64,000 nt of DNA from Eupeodes corollae. Taxonomy: Eukaryota; Arthropoda; Insecta; Diptera; Syrphidae. Location: NCBI RefSeq assembly GCF_945859685.1, contig NC_079149.1, positions 138,114,153-138,178,152 of the forward strand, given 5' to 3'. Below are positions 53,740 through 64,000 of the stretch, in pieces. Under the pieces are notes generated by a model that was given only the letters and a program-made list of their open reading frames with translations, searched no databases and was not told the origin of the DNA. Position 1 is the first letter of the stretch, and the number at the start of each line of letters is the position of its first letter. Made by a program: the position numbers and the translations under genes.

Positions 53740-56700
53740 AATAATATATAATATTATTGAAGTAAGCGGACAACAAATGATAAATAATAATTTTTAAAAT
53801 TCGAATAAGTTGGCAGACATTAAATAATTAGCTGCAATTGGTTTAAGTTTCAAAAGTGGTCTTTTAGTTCCTATAATTCAACAGACAATTTTTTTAAAAG
53901 AGAGCTTTTGAAAGAAATTGTAACTTTCGTAAGAAACTTCAATTTTGTAGTTCGATAGATTTTTGAAATATTCAATTTTCTTGATGCGTAAGTGAGCTCA
54001 AAACTTAAAACTGGGCAGCAGTCAAAAAAATGTATTTGAATTTCTTCCAACTCGGCCAAAACAACAATTTTCGACAAAAAGCCTTAAGCAAGTCTTACGC
54101 TGATATAAAATTTTGTTTGGGAAGTTACACTTGTTAATTTGTTAGTAACTTCCAGGAGGTCGGTACATTATTTAAATCGATATGCGAACTATTCCAAACT
54201 GCAGTATCAATCACTTATTGTGGAAAAAAAGTTTTTTTAAAAAAAACTATAAAAACATTGAGCCTTTAATGAAAAACTACTTAAAAGTTTTAGAAATAAG
54301 TGCATAACAAAATATTTGTTCTGTTACATCTTTTTACGAAAAACGCATAACAATTAAATGAATATTCAATTTTTCAATTTGAATTCATTAAAACCGTTTT
54401 TGAGGGGCTTAAAATCATTTAAGACATGTTTTTTCCTTCATGACAAATTTACTTGGTTCTAATACATTTTTAAAGTCTATGTGTATTTTTGAAAGCTAAA
54501 AGTTGTTGTGCGTTAAACTTGTTCGCGTCTTTATTTTCTAACAATTTGTTTTATTAGTGCACATTAAAAAAAGCGGCGAATTCAAGTTTAATAAAACAAC
54601 ATAACTTGATCATTAATTCGTTAGAACAATTAAGACCATTATTAAACCGAGTTCTTATATCCTAGACCCTCAAACTTTAGGGTCTAATAAATCGAAATTT
54701 TATCTGAGACTGAGATATAAATCAGAGTACTACCGGGAACTTGATGAAGAAATGAGTTATAACGTAAATGAGTTTCAACTTTTCAATAAACCGAGTTTTA
54801 GAGACTAGAATTTTGTCAAGTCATTAGCCATAAGAGTGTTGAATTCTGTGTACTTTTACTTTATGACTTAAGTCACATTTTGGGAAATAACCACAAATTG
54901 AGTTTCACTACAGCATATTCAGATTCATTTTTCATAAAGAATTTATTTTCATAAAAACGAACATACAATAATTTATACAAAATTGAATATCAATATCTTG
55001 GAACTCAAATATCTTCAACTTAAGCTGATTTCGTTCCTCCTATCTTCTCTTTGCTTGACAAAATAATTGATTTCCATACACATTATTGGTCACCTTTTGA
55101 GTGTACTGAAAACAAAAACCGTTCATTAGGTTTAATGAAAGCCAAATTACTGTTAGAATATCTAATGATAATGTCTCCACTTAAAAGCTTCGTGTAATTT
55201 AATACATTATCTTACTTGGTTTCATAAAAATACCTATCTAAACAAAAGCATCATATTATTTTCAAAATTAATGAAAGCTTTTAATTAAAGGTGGGATTTT
55301 CATCCATTGAAAAACGCAAACAAGAACAAGCTGTAACCTTTGTTACATCATCTTTTTGAATTTGAATTTAAATTCATTATGCTCACGTACCCACCATAGT
55401 CGTTGCGCCCCCCGTCAGACGTTTCTCCTTATATTATTATCTACACAAGGATATTTGGTAATTTAAGTATATTGTTCATCATTAAATTTGACCTTCAATA
55501 AAGTGAACAATCGAAAAGTATACAACATTACAGTTGTGGGGGGAAACAGCAAAATTTGACTCTTTTGAATATAAGAAGTCTCAAGTAGCTAAATTGTAAA
55601 TTATATACAAAATCGTATTTCTATATTGAAGCCCACCTTCTTTTATATAAAAGAATCTCTGCCATGGGTGGTGATGGCAGCGGTGAAGCCATCTTCAAAA
55701 TAAAGATAAAGAAATTCATAGATATACCATAAAATTGCCTTTTAACAAATTGTGTATAATAAAAATCTCATTGAAAAGTCTTATAATAAAGTTTTGGCAG
55801 AGGAAAGCTCTTTAAGTGTCACCAGAAACTCATTTTATTATGATGAAGGCTGTTGTTTTGTTCGTGCCTCTGTTTTGCTTTTGCTGTTGCTGTTGCTCAA
55901 TGATTCCATTGTCCTTCTCCCGTGAACGTGAACTCGAAAGCGAACGCCTCTCTGCCACTATCTCCTACGCCCACCCACACTATACGGCGCGTCGTCATCG
56001 TCGTCGTCGTTTGGTTGCTCAACTTGAAACGAACTTGGTTGAAGCCACAAAAAAAAAATCATAAAACTTTTTAATAAAATTTTAAAACAAGAGCTGCAAT
56101 TTGAAAAGTTCACCCTGCTCAAACGCCCATACAAAAAATACTATATTCTTATATCGTTGGTTGTTTTTCTTTATTTTTGAAAAGACACCCCTTCTATGCC
56201 ACTCGGCACCACCCGCTAAAGTTGACACTGAACGGATAGACATAGCCTCTTATCAAAAAACATTAAATTATATAAAAAGCTGACAAGGATACTTTACTTA
56301 AGTAAGTCGAGGCCTTCCTCAGAAAGAAAAAATCGCATTTCAACCAAAGACATCTAAAAAATAACTGACATTATTGCAAATTGGTCAAATAACCAAATGT
56401 TAACCGTACCGCCTACCAAGATGACTCCTGGTAAGGGTAACTCTGTTCATTTATTCGACTTGATTCTATACAGCATACCACCCTTAGCCACCATAGTCAC
56501 CACCCTCATCCAAAACAGCGAGACAAACATTCAGTATTTTGTTAAAATCCTTAGGATTATCCTTTTCGTCAACACTAGCACCACTCAGAAATGGAAGTAT
56601 TTGGTACTTAAAATGAGAGACTAACTTCTGGGTTCATAAATCTTTATTCATTTTTTATTCTGCTCTTCGTATGAATTCAAAAAAGTACTTATATAGCCTT

Positions 56701-57460
56701 GCTTTATACGGATGCGGCTATACGGAACGGATACGGAGGAGCTGAAGTTTCTATATCTCGTGCCTTCCCGTGGAGCTTTATATAGATACGAATAAAACAA
56801 AATATCTGCAGGAAATTAATAAAAATATAAAATAAAAAGAAAAAAAAAAACATATCTACAGATATCAGACCTACTTATTTGTATAAAGGATTTTCTCATG
56901 CAATATCCAGGCATTTGAAAAATTCATTTTCTCGAACAAACTTTGAAACTTTTCCACTTTTTCCCAACATTTCACATTGCTTATTGGAAAACTTTGTTTT
57001 TGCAATAAAGGTTTTACATTAAATTTTTTCAATGTACCGGTTGACTTCGGCCTCGTGAGTTTGGTATTGAGGGTGGGGGCGATACCGCCTCGCGCCGGGC
57101 ACAGTGGGGACAAAAATAAAAGCTGATTTGAAATATTTTAATAGTATTTTTATTAGTGAGGAATTTCGGAATTTAAAGAGGTCAAGAAAAGAGGCCAACA
57201 GCAACAAACGTAATTATTTTTTAAAGGAATTTTTGAAGAAAAATTGAATGGTACTCGTGTCTTCAGGCGGAAAACAACGGCGTGGATTTTGAACCTTCTT
57301 ATACATTTAATGGGAAATTATTCTCTTATTTTTGCGTTGAATTTATATTCAATTAACTAGCAACAAACTATGAATTTTTAATAAGAAAATATCTTAATAA
57401 ATTAAGGTGCGGTAGCAAAATTCCTTTTTGTTAGTCGGTAAGGTGTGTTTATTTTTTGTA
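53740..57460. other. Unassigned stretch, possibly host DNA
   Basis: No transposon similarity was recognised. It contains the candidate ORF at 55816-56064 and a GC-rich patch at about 57060-57110 (GCGCCGGGCACAGTGGGG) that resembles a motif inside the MITE at 48211-48683. Confidence 0.35.
55816..56064 (+). CDS. Low-confidence small ORF with signal-like N-terminus
   Basis: From the ATG at 55843 the product would start MKAVVLFVPLFCFCCCCCSM, a hydrophobic, signal-peptide-like segment. An Arg/Glu-rich part (SRERELESERLS) and an Arg/His-rich part (HYTARRHRRRRLVAQLE) follow, with a stop at 56064. An earlier in-frame codon at 55816 is possible. The CGTCGTCATCGTCGTCGTCG tract behind the Arg run is a trinucleotide repeat, which weakens the case. 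No family recognised. Confidence 0.2.
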   Translation: MSPETHFIMMKAVVLFVPLFCFCCCCCSMIPLSFSRERELESERLSATISYAHPHYTARRHRRRRLVAQLETNLVEATKKKS

Positions 57461-57467
57461 GTATTCC

Positions 57468-57672
57468 TGGAGCGATAGTTTGTTCGTAGGACTGTTCTGA
57501 TTGAGGTCTTGGTTCAATGGCCGCCTTTTGCGAGTAATTGACAAACATTCTAGGAAAAACGTGGTCTCAAGTTAACCGTAGGGACTTCTTTCTTCCTCTA
57601 CCTGAATGTGTAAACTATTCTATGGGATGAATCTTCTTTCTTTTCTACTAGACGAAAAGCACCACCCTGTCG
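57468..57672 (+). mobile_element. Highly diverged SINE copy
   Basis: The order of words follows the SINE at 47007: TGGAGCGATAGTTTGTTCG-like head, GGTCTTGGTTCAATGGCC as box B, TTTTGCGAGTAATTGACA, CTCAAGTTAACCGTAGGGAC, and a CACCACCCTGTCGC end. About a third of positions differ and there are gaps. It is an old copy. Confidence 0.55.
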
Positions 57673-57799
57673 CTAAAATAGGGGCATCTTCTTCCAACTT
57701 TCATTATCAACCAATCGCACTTACCTTCCGTCTTTAAAAGCTCATGAAATAGCTTATTAAACATCAGTATAAGAAATAACTCGAAGAACAAAAGCGGTG

Positions 57800-58660
57800 A
57801 TTTTATGGTTTTTAATGTTTGCATAGTTTTGGAGAAATTAAGATTATTGCGTTTGATATTTCAAAAGCGATTGATAGAGTTTGAACACCGTGTTCTCTTA
57901 CTAAAAATTGGGCTTTAAGTATTATAGAATATTTTTCTAACCGTTCAAGAGAGAAGTTGCATAGATGGTTTCAAAATCTCAAATTCAACAAAAACTGGTG
58001 ATCCACAGGGCTCCGTTTTGTCCCCGACTCTCTTTCTTTTCTTCATCTGTTTATTTCTGAAACTTCTAATCCACCGTTTAGTTGATGAAAGGAAAGTACT
58101 CCCAGCATTTCATATCCGTTTCTAGATTCACAATCTTTTTCTTCCGGATATACCTTCAAAGGCAGCTTATGATAAGCACATTACATTCTGTTAATCCAAT
58201 GTTGCTATCGAAGAAGCTTATCAACTTTCAGTACTCACACATCAAATCTTATGGACTGATCACATATTCAACTGCTAGGTGCTTAGAATTTATCTGCTTG
58301 GTCAAGAATTTTTTCACTCCTCATGATCTGTCCTACATTCTCCAAAACTTAAATAAAACTTTCATATTTTGGAAGATGTCCAACTGATTGGACTGAACTG
58401 TAAGAGCATTTACGTTGCGTTATTTGACTGATATTTTTACAAAATTTTTGAAAAATTTAGTCGTTATAATCTCCCATCCAAGAATGTCTGACAGTTTACT
58501 CTTGAGCTGAATTTCTAACGTTCTGTTAAGAATAGGGATTCTCTTTTCAACAGCACATCACGAATGTGGAATGCTTTACTCTGTTGTACTTTTTATTCTC
58601 TGCACCAGTATCTTCTCTTAAATGCTTCCCTATTTTTTAACAGTCTTAATATAAACATGT
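57800..58660 (+). pseudogene. Degenerate LINE RT and tail
   Basis: Readable pieces: GEIKIIAFDISKAIDRV (57825-57880, first RT Asp in DISKA), WFQNLKFNKN, GDPQGSVLSPTLFLFF-like residues across a shift (57995-58045), ETSNPPFS (58055-58080), the active-site box not readable, and at 58515-58590 a piece with FNSTSRMWNAL near the end. The family matches the LINE at 63254-64000 (IALDISKAFDSVWHHALL; SNPIPCFADDITLSFSYS). The 58082-58387 frame overlaps the decayed core. Confidence 0.65.
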
Positions 58661-58664
58661 TAAG

Positions 58665-61600
58665 GGTAGTTATATCGACTTTAGGTTATGCAAATAATAG
58701 GAAAAATTAAGGCATTGCTAAAACGAAACGAGAATAGCACTTCGTTTGTTCTCCAGACATGCCACTTCATTATTTAGACAAATGTCTCTTATCTCATTAC
58801 GTCAAGAGGGATTATTATTCAAATTCTGAAGCAGCGTGCTGTGGAAAAAAGATGAAGTTTCGATTCGACAGAATGGATCAACGCAGTTCAAGGTTATCGA
58901 TGACTGATGATGGTCTGAGTTCAGGGAAAAAGAACCTAGTATTTGGAATGTCCTGTAAATTTCCTCTCATTCAAAATTCTCTTTTAAAAAATAAATTTAA
59001 CTTTTCTCTTGGATTTTTTTTAAATTGTATTTTATGCCTATAACTCTTGGGTTCGGCGTATATCATTTTTAATATAAATTACTTGAGCTGGAAACCAACT
59101 CACCGCTCATTCCGCTTTTGTTCATCCCTTCATTGAAAAAAATAAAGAATTTATTTCATGAAATTGAGGTTGAAAATTTTGATCCGAAAAAAAGTAATTC
59201 ATGTGATGAAGTCAAATGGAACACACACACACCACACCCCCTCAGGCTCTGAGTAAATTGGTTTGCCGGCTTGGTATATTCCCACATTTAAAAAAAAATA
59301 TTCAATCTGCCTCTTTCAATCAGGAACTTTGCGGCTATTTGGGAAATTTAATTTCCATTGACCGAATTTTTTTTAATTTATTTTTTTGAAGCGACAAGCA
59401 AGCGAAAGGTTAGCCTTTTTATTTTTTTCTTACTTTTTAAGCTGATGTGCGATGTGCATTGAAAAATAAAACCCAAAAATTATTATGTCTATACGTGGAA
59501 TATAACTTTTAATTCAAAGTACTTTTTATGCCCCACAGTGGATTTCCAGAGAACAACAGTATGAACCTCCTACCTACAAGTCCTATACTATACCTCTAGC
59601 TCTGGCGCGCGCTTTCATGAACAATTACCTCTCAACGTCAACATTTTAGCTTGACATTGATCCGTCTCATTTGCAGGAGCTTGGAATAAAGAAAAAATAG
59701 GTATTTCCATTAATACATGCGGATGGTGCCCCATAGCAGCGTGGCATGTAACTACATTATTTTTCGTGAAAGCATTTCTCCCCCGGGGCGACATATCCCA
59801 TTACCAAACAGGGTCTCAAGGCAAGTAATTCAAAATTAGACGTTGTGTTAGCATAGCTCCATCATCGACTACTTTATATAACCAAAAAAGAAAGAACGAC
59901 GAACGAAAATAAAAAAAACGGCATGAGTTCGGCGCTAATCTTTCGCAACGTCTATGAGGTGGTATCATAACAAATTATGCAAATCCTGTAGAATATTCGG
60001 GTTTATGAGAAAGCGAGGGGTTTAACCACCTAAGACTTATATTGTCGAATAAAAATCCAATTTTCGAGACACCTATATAGACTCTTATCGAGTTGAAGAA
60101 GTGAAATTTACATTTACATTTCCCAACTAAGGGTATCTCTGTTTTAGGTAGGTATATATCCTTATTCTTGAGGCTTTCTCGTCCATAGTTTTTGTTATCA
60201 CACCCAACTCCCATAATTTTGCCTAACCCTCTCAAAAACACCCCTTACACACCCCATAATGGTAAGTTTGTTGTTGATTTCGGTAGCATGCCATATTAAA
60301 GGGTTGGATTTAAGCCGAAAACTTTAAGGCTCCAAATTATAAGAATCCAAATATGCGTATCTTTATTACTATTAGCCTGGGAAGTTTGGAACTTTTTATT
60401 AGGAGACTTGTTAACTACTGTTTCAACACGTGCTTTATAAGGCTGTATCAAAACGCTAGTCCAGCCATAATATTCTTATTAGGACACAGGAAACAGGAAG
60501 AATTTAATTTTCCATTGTTATTATTGATCGTCATTCCATAATTACTTAAAGGGGGAACAACAAAGAATGTAGAGCGGCCTCCAGTGAGCTTAGTTGGGTA
60601 AAGTTCTGAAATTAATATACTGAGGGGCTGATAGATAAAATAGGAGGGTGCCGGCAAAGCAAGAGAAAGAGAAGCTAAAGCCTTTGGCGGCTTATAGAGT
60701 GCGTTGTACCATGATAGAGATGGAGAACTCTTACAGGTGTTCTTCTAATAAATGAGGTGAGACTACTATAACCCTGCATAATTGATGCGAAAACCTATCC
60801 TGAATAAATTATACAAAATGTTATTGAGATGTATAACCGCAACGCATGGATGTTCTATCTTTCCGAACGCTCCCCCATAACCCTACCTATAACTATATTT
60901 TATCGGTACATCGTTGAGGCTAAAGCTATAAGGACACCCCCAAAAAAGAACGTGAGACCCTTTTTTTAGATCGAATTTCCCTCTCGGTGTGTCGAATAGA
61001 ATTTACGTTTTATTTATCAAATTGGATGGAAATAGTATATATCATGAATTTTCAGTGCGAATACCGCATACAGAGGACGCACGAGACGACTTTTGGGGGA
61101 CGACCATCAGAGCAGAGAAATATATACTTATAGAGACTATGTCGATCGTTTAGGTGTAAATTTCTGGGAAACGATATAAGCTTCATAGGGATACGTAATG
61201 ATAGAAACCCTCTGTGTAAAGAAGCTAAAAGGATTAAATATTCACCTTGCGAAAATTAGATTCGATAGAGATGCAGAGAACCTTTTCACAACTATTATTT
61301 TTAATACGAAATAAGGTTTATCCGAAATAATTAACATGCAAGAGTTCGAGAAGTGCGTTAGGGAAAAGTTCGCAGGGGTTTTAATCACGATTTATCATGG
61401 AGGTAACAAATCGGTAGAGAATTAATGAGATTCAAGTCTATAAAAATAATAATAATAATGAAAATAAAAGAAAATATATAACGTATATGTAAATAATGAA
61501 AATTTGAGTTTAACAATGAAAACGATGCCACGTTTTCGTTTTCACGTAAGCCTTGAATCTACAAAACTAACATTTCCAAGCCTGTAAAGCAACAGATGAT

Positions 61601-62400
61601 TTGTTTCAATGGAAAAAAAACTTCATAATCTAATTGTTGATGGTCAAGAAATTGTCATGTTTTGAAATGATTCGATGTGAGTTTTGAAATTATGAAGTTA
61701 AAGAATTAAATTTTAAAAGATGTTGCTAAATAAGAAATGGGACAAAATATTTTAAGACTTAGAAATCGTTAACCATCTTTTAATTCAGTTTTATATTTTC
61801 TTCTCATAATATTTCTGACTTTAAGACTTCTTCCCACGACCAGATTAGAATTCCAGACTAATCATATTGTTTTCTACTCAAATTCAGTAAGAAAAAGCAG
61901 TACAAAAATTTTGTTTTAAGTCCATTGTAAATAACTCTCAAAAATGTGAAATTTTTCAAGAAAAAATTTGTAATTTAATTTTAAGTTAATTTTAAGTATA
62001 AGAACGTTTTTTAACACATGCGATAAAAAAAAAATTATTAGTTACTAGTTAATAACGAAAAAAGGTTTAATTTATTTCGGTCTCAAAAAAAGAGTGCAAT
62101 CTTTTATGACTTTAATTCAAATATCACATTCATTGAATCCAGTTTTAGCGTGGATTAAGCATTTTAGAGGACACCATTAATTTCAATTCAATTCATTTTT
62201 ATTAACAATTTAAAGAAATATAACATTTTATATTTAAATAAAAAAAACAAGAATGGTGTAAAGTTATCTGGTCGATACATTCTTTTGAGCTTAAAAAGAT
62301 TGCAATCTTTTTATCACAAATCATTTGAGTTCAATCAATTGATTGCATTCTTTCGAAGTCATGAATTTTTGTTAATTCCTTTCATTTATTTAAAGTCTGT
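58665..62400. other. Unassigned stretch, possibly host DNA
   Basis: No coding similarity. A 94-codon frame at 58759-59043 has no domain. From about 59550 to 61430 the sequence has fewer A/T homopolymers and many GAGA/TATAGAG words, unlike the surrounding transposon DNA. No RNA gene or inverted-repeat ends were found there. Confidence 0.35.
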
Positions 62401-62418
62401 GCAATAGATGCTGGATTC

Positions 62419-63253
62419 AGTTGTCAAATTCGCAATTTGAGTGCATCCGCATCCGCAATTGCGGATTTTTCGCAGTGATTGTAGAGGATGCGGATGTTTT
62501 TTAACGCTTTTTCAAATTCGAAAAAATAGCAACAGTGCGGCATACTATATCATGATCAATAAAATCGACCTTTTCACCCCTTATTAAAAATTTTGAATTC
62601 AAAAATCTCGGTCCCAGGTAGGCGACGACAAAAGCAACAACAAGTCATATGCAATGGTCACAGATTTGAGGATATAAAGGCTCTTGCTTTTGTGACTTTA
62701 CATTTGGAACCAGGAACGTTCAGTTTAAGTTACAAGGCTTGCTTCAGAAGCGATAAGGCAATGATGCTAGGTTCATCAACTGAAGACGAAGTTGAAGGAG
62801 AATCTGATAACGCTAGTCCCGAAGCACTTCTCCAAAAGGAGTTAGCATGTTACCGAAATAAAAAAGACTAGAATTGGATAACAATCCACTAGATTGGTTC
62901 ATCAAACAGAACTTAAAAAGCATTCCAAAGTTGCAGTGAGATATTTATCACCTCCACCAGCCAGTGAACCCAGCAAACAACTATTTAGTAATGATATTGG
63001 ATAAATAAACGATCCACTAAGAAACAGATTACAGTCTGAGAAGGCTGAAATCTTGGTTTTTATTAAATATAATTCACCCATTTTTAAATTTAATTATTAA
63101 ACGCGAGGATAATCAATAAAATTTTCCTTTATTTACGGACTTAAAATTGTTTTTATTTAATAAATTCTAAAATCCGCATCCGTGGATGTGAGTCTCAAAA
63201 AATCCGCATCCGCTTCCATGGATATCAAAATTTGTACATCCGCGACAACCCTG
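62419..63253 (+). mobile_element. hAT-type transposon relic
   Basis: A hAT C-terminal domain on the plus strand and a right end whose inverse begins CAGGGTTGTCGCGGATGT, the usual hAT CAGGG terminus. The left end is tentative (CAGTTGTCAAATTCGC at 62419), since the 8-bp flanks do not match. Subterminal ATCCGCATCCG words occur on both sides, partly inverted, as in hAT subterminal repeats. Confidence 0.65.
62593..63092 (+). pseudogene. hAT transposase C-terminal fragment
   Basis: Frame 62593-62871: FVTLHLEPGTFSLSYKACF, then a linker TEDEVEGESDNASPEALLQK and ELACYRN. A frameshift leads to LDNNPLDWFIKQN (the DPLxWW motif), then KVAVRYLSPPPASEPSKQ, LFSNDIG, a stop, DPLRNRLQSEKAEILVFIKY. This is the hATC dimerisation domain (YLxxPATSxPSExxFSxxG...RxxLxxExxExLxFLxxN). 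The BED finger and catalytic core are missing. Confidence 0.8.
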
Positions 63254-64000
63254 ATCCCGACTATTGTTCTGAAAAGGTGTTCTTCAAAGCTGGTAAAACC
63301 ACTGCGTAAGCTTTTTCATCGGTCCTACTCCTCAGGACTCGTTCCGAGCGGATGGAAAACCGCATTTGTCCAGCATATTCCCAAAAAGACAAATCTTTTT
63401 CACCCACCAATTTGCGACCGATTGCACTTACATCCCTTCTCTCCAACGTCATGGAAACTCTGATTAATTATTAACTCAAGAAATATCTAAAAAATAGAAA
63501 GCTCCTTAATGACCGTCAATGCGGCTTTCGTAGCAATAGGTCCACTGGTGATCTCATGGTTCATCTCACCGAACAGTAGAGCAAATCCTTGAATCGCTCT
63601 GGAGAAAGTAATACTATTGCACTTGATATTTCAAAAGCATTTGATAGCGTTTGGCATCATGCTCTATTATCGAAAATGCGTGCTTTCGGTTTTCATCAAT
63701 CCCTCCTTCATTGGGTTAGTCCCTTCGAATAGTTCAATACAAGTTGCATTGGATGGATTCAATTCTGAAAATCGCAAAACAAATGCTGGTGTGCCCCAGG
63801 ACTCTGTTCTATATCCAACACTCTTTGAAATTTGTATTAATAATCTCAAGTCTGCATCTTCTAATCCAATACCTTGTTTCGCTGACGATATTACTCTTAG
63901 CTTTTCATATTCGTTAGCAAATTCAAATCCCTCTTCTTCGGATGTGGAACTGCAACGACGAACTATGATAAGCTGATTAAATTCCGACCTAAGCACCATT
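63254..64000 (+). pseudogene. LINE RT, runs off the window end
   Basis: Frames in order: PTIVLKRCSSKLVKPLRKLF, SYSSGLVPSGWKTAFVQHIP and KK (63255-63400); SLMTVNAAFVAIGP/CGFRSNRSTGD-like residues (63500-63550); NTIALDISKAFDSVWHHALL across shifts (63610-63670); NAGVPQDSVLYPTLFEICIN (63782-63840, with the usual QGSVLSP changed); NPIPCFADDITLSFSYSLAN (63870-63930), keeping the catalytic DD; then the start of the thumb region. The minus-strand frames across it are shadows. The C-terminus lies beyond 64000. Confidence 0.85.

Noticed and set aside
62380..62430. hAT insertion into the LINE at 63254 with LINE sequence resuming upstream
   Set aside because: The residues before the hAT left end (IDAGF) only vaguely fit the LINE motif, and the 8-bp flanks do not match.
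63667..63999. 110-codon minus-strand frame, and the 63261-63452 minus frame
   Set aside because: Antisense shadows of the plus-strand LINE RT.

Overview
The window is a gene-poor, AT-rich piece of animal nuclear DNA, most likely insect and probably a fly (Diptera). That inference rests on the strong A+T bias, the lack of compact or operon-like coding, and the mixture of transposon families: jockey, LOA/R1, CR1-like and RTE-type LINEs, a tRNA-derived SINE, Helitron, mariner/Tc1, piggyBac, PIF/Harbinger and hAT. No host gene could be recognised with confidence. Almost every reading frame with family resemblance is a broken transposon protein, and most long open frames are chance frames or antisense shadows.

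Layout. 0.26-3.5 kb: a near-complete LINE with a PHD-finger ORF1 remnant, endonuclease, reverse transcriptase (RT) and a (TATC)n tail. 3.6-3.8 kb: a foldback MITE. 5.3-6.2 kb: a mariner relic and a SINE. 6.7-7.3 kb: a possible two-exon small gene. 7.9-11 kb: pieces of an unclassified repeat family, a 5'-truncated LINE and a weak Harbinger-like fragment. 11-13.1 kb: a piggyBac element with a MITE inside it and duplicated termini. 14.5-16 kb: a full copy of the unclassified repeat. 18.4-23 kb: one LINE interrupted by a second, jockey-type LINE. 25.1-26.6 kb: a Helitron with canonical ends and an internal inversion. 27-28.1 kb: a mariner-type element with both inverted repeats. 30.4-32.6 kb: a Tc1 remnant abutting two LINE fragments. 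34.9-36.4 kb: a LOA/R1-like LINE and a duplicated LINE tail. 37.9-40.5 kb: a Tc1-type MITE and a Harbinger element that keeps both of its genes and carries an RTE tail inserted in frame. 40.8-41.9 kb: a Tc1-like element. 43.6-45.6 kb: a jockey-like LINE, an unidentified GC-richer ORF, a SINE tail and a mariner relic. 47-50 kb: a SINE with perfect 16-bp duplications, then a LINE split by a SINE and a TTAA MITE, then a repeat copy. 52.45-53.7 kb: another full repeat copy. 57.5-58.7 kb: an old SINE and a LINE. 62.4-64 kb: a hAT relic and a LINE that runs off the window.

How the parts relate. Autonomous elements appear only as relics, each with visible damage: lost catalytic residues, frameshifts, truncations or nested insertions. 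Short non-autonomous elements (SINEs, MITEs, foldbacks) sit in and between them. The most unusual items are the dispersed repeat with internal ~172-bp monomers (five copies, two apparently full length), the Harbinger element whose Myb/SANT-like frame reads into an RTE LINE tail, and the inverted Helitron. All family calls come from motifs read by eye in conceptual translations; none was tested by a database search.
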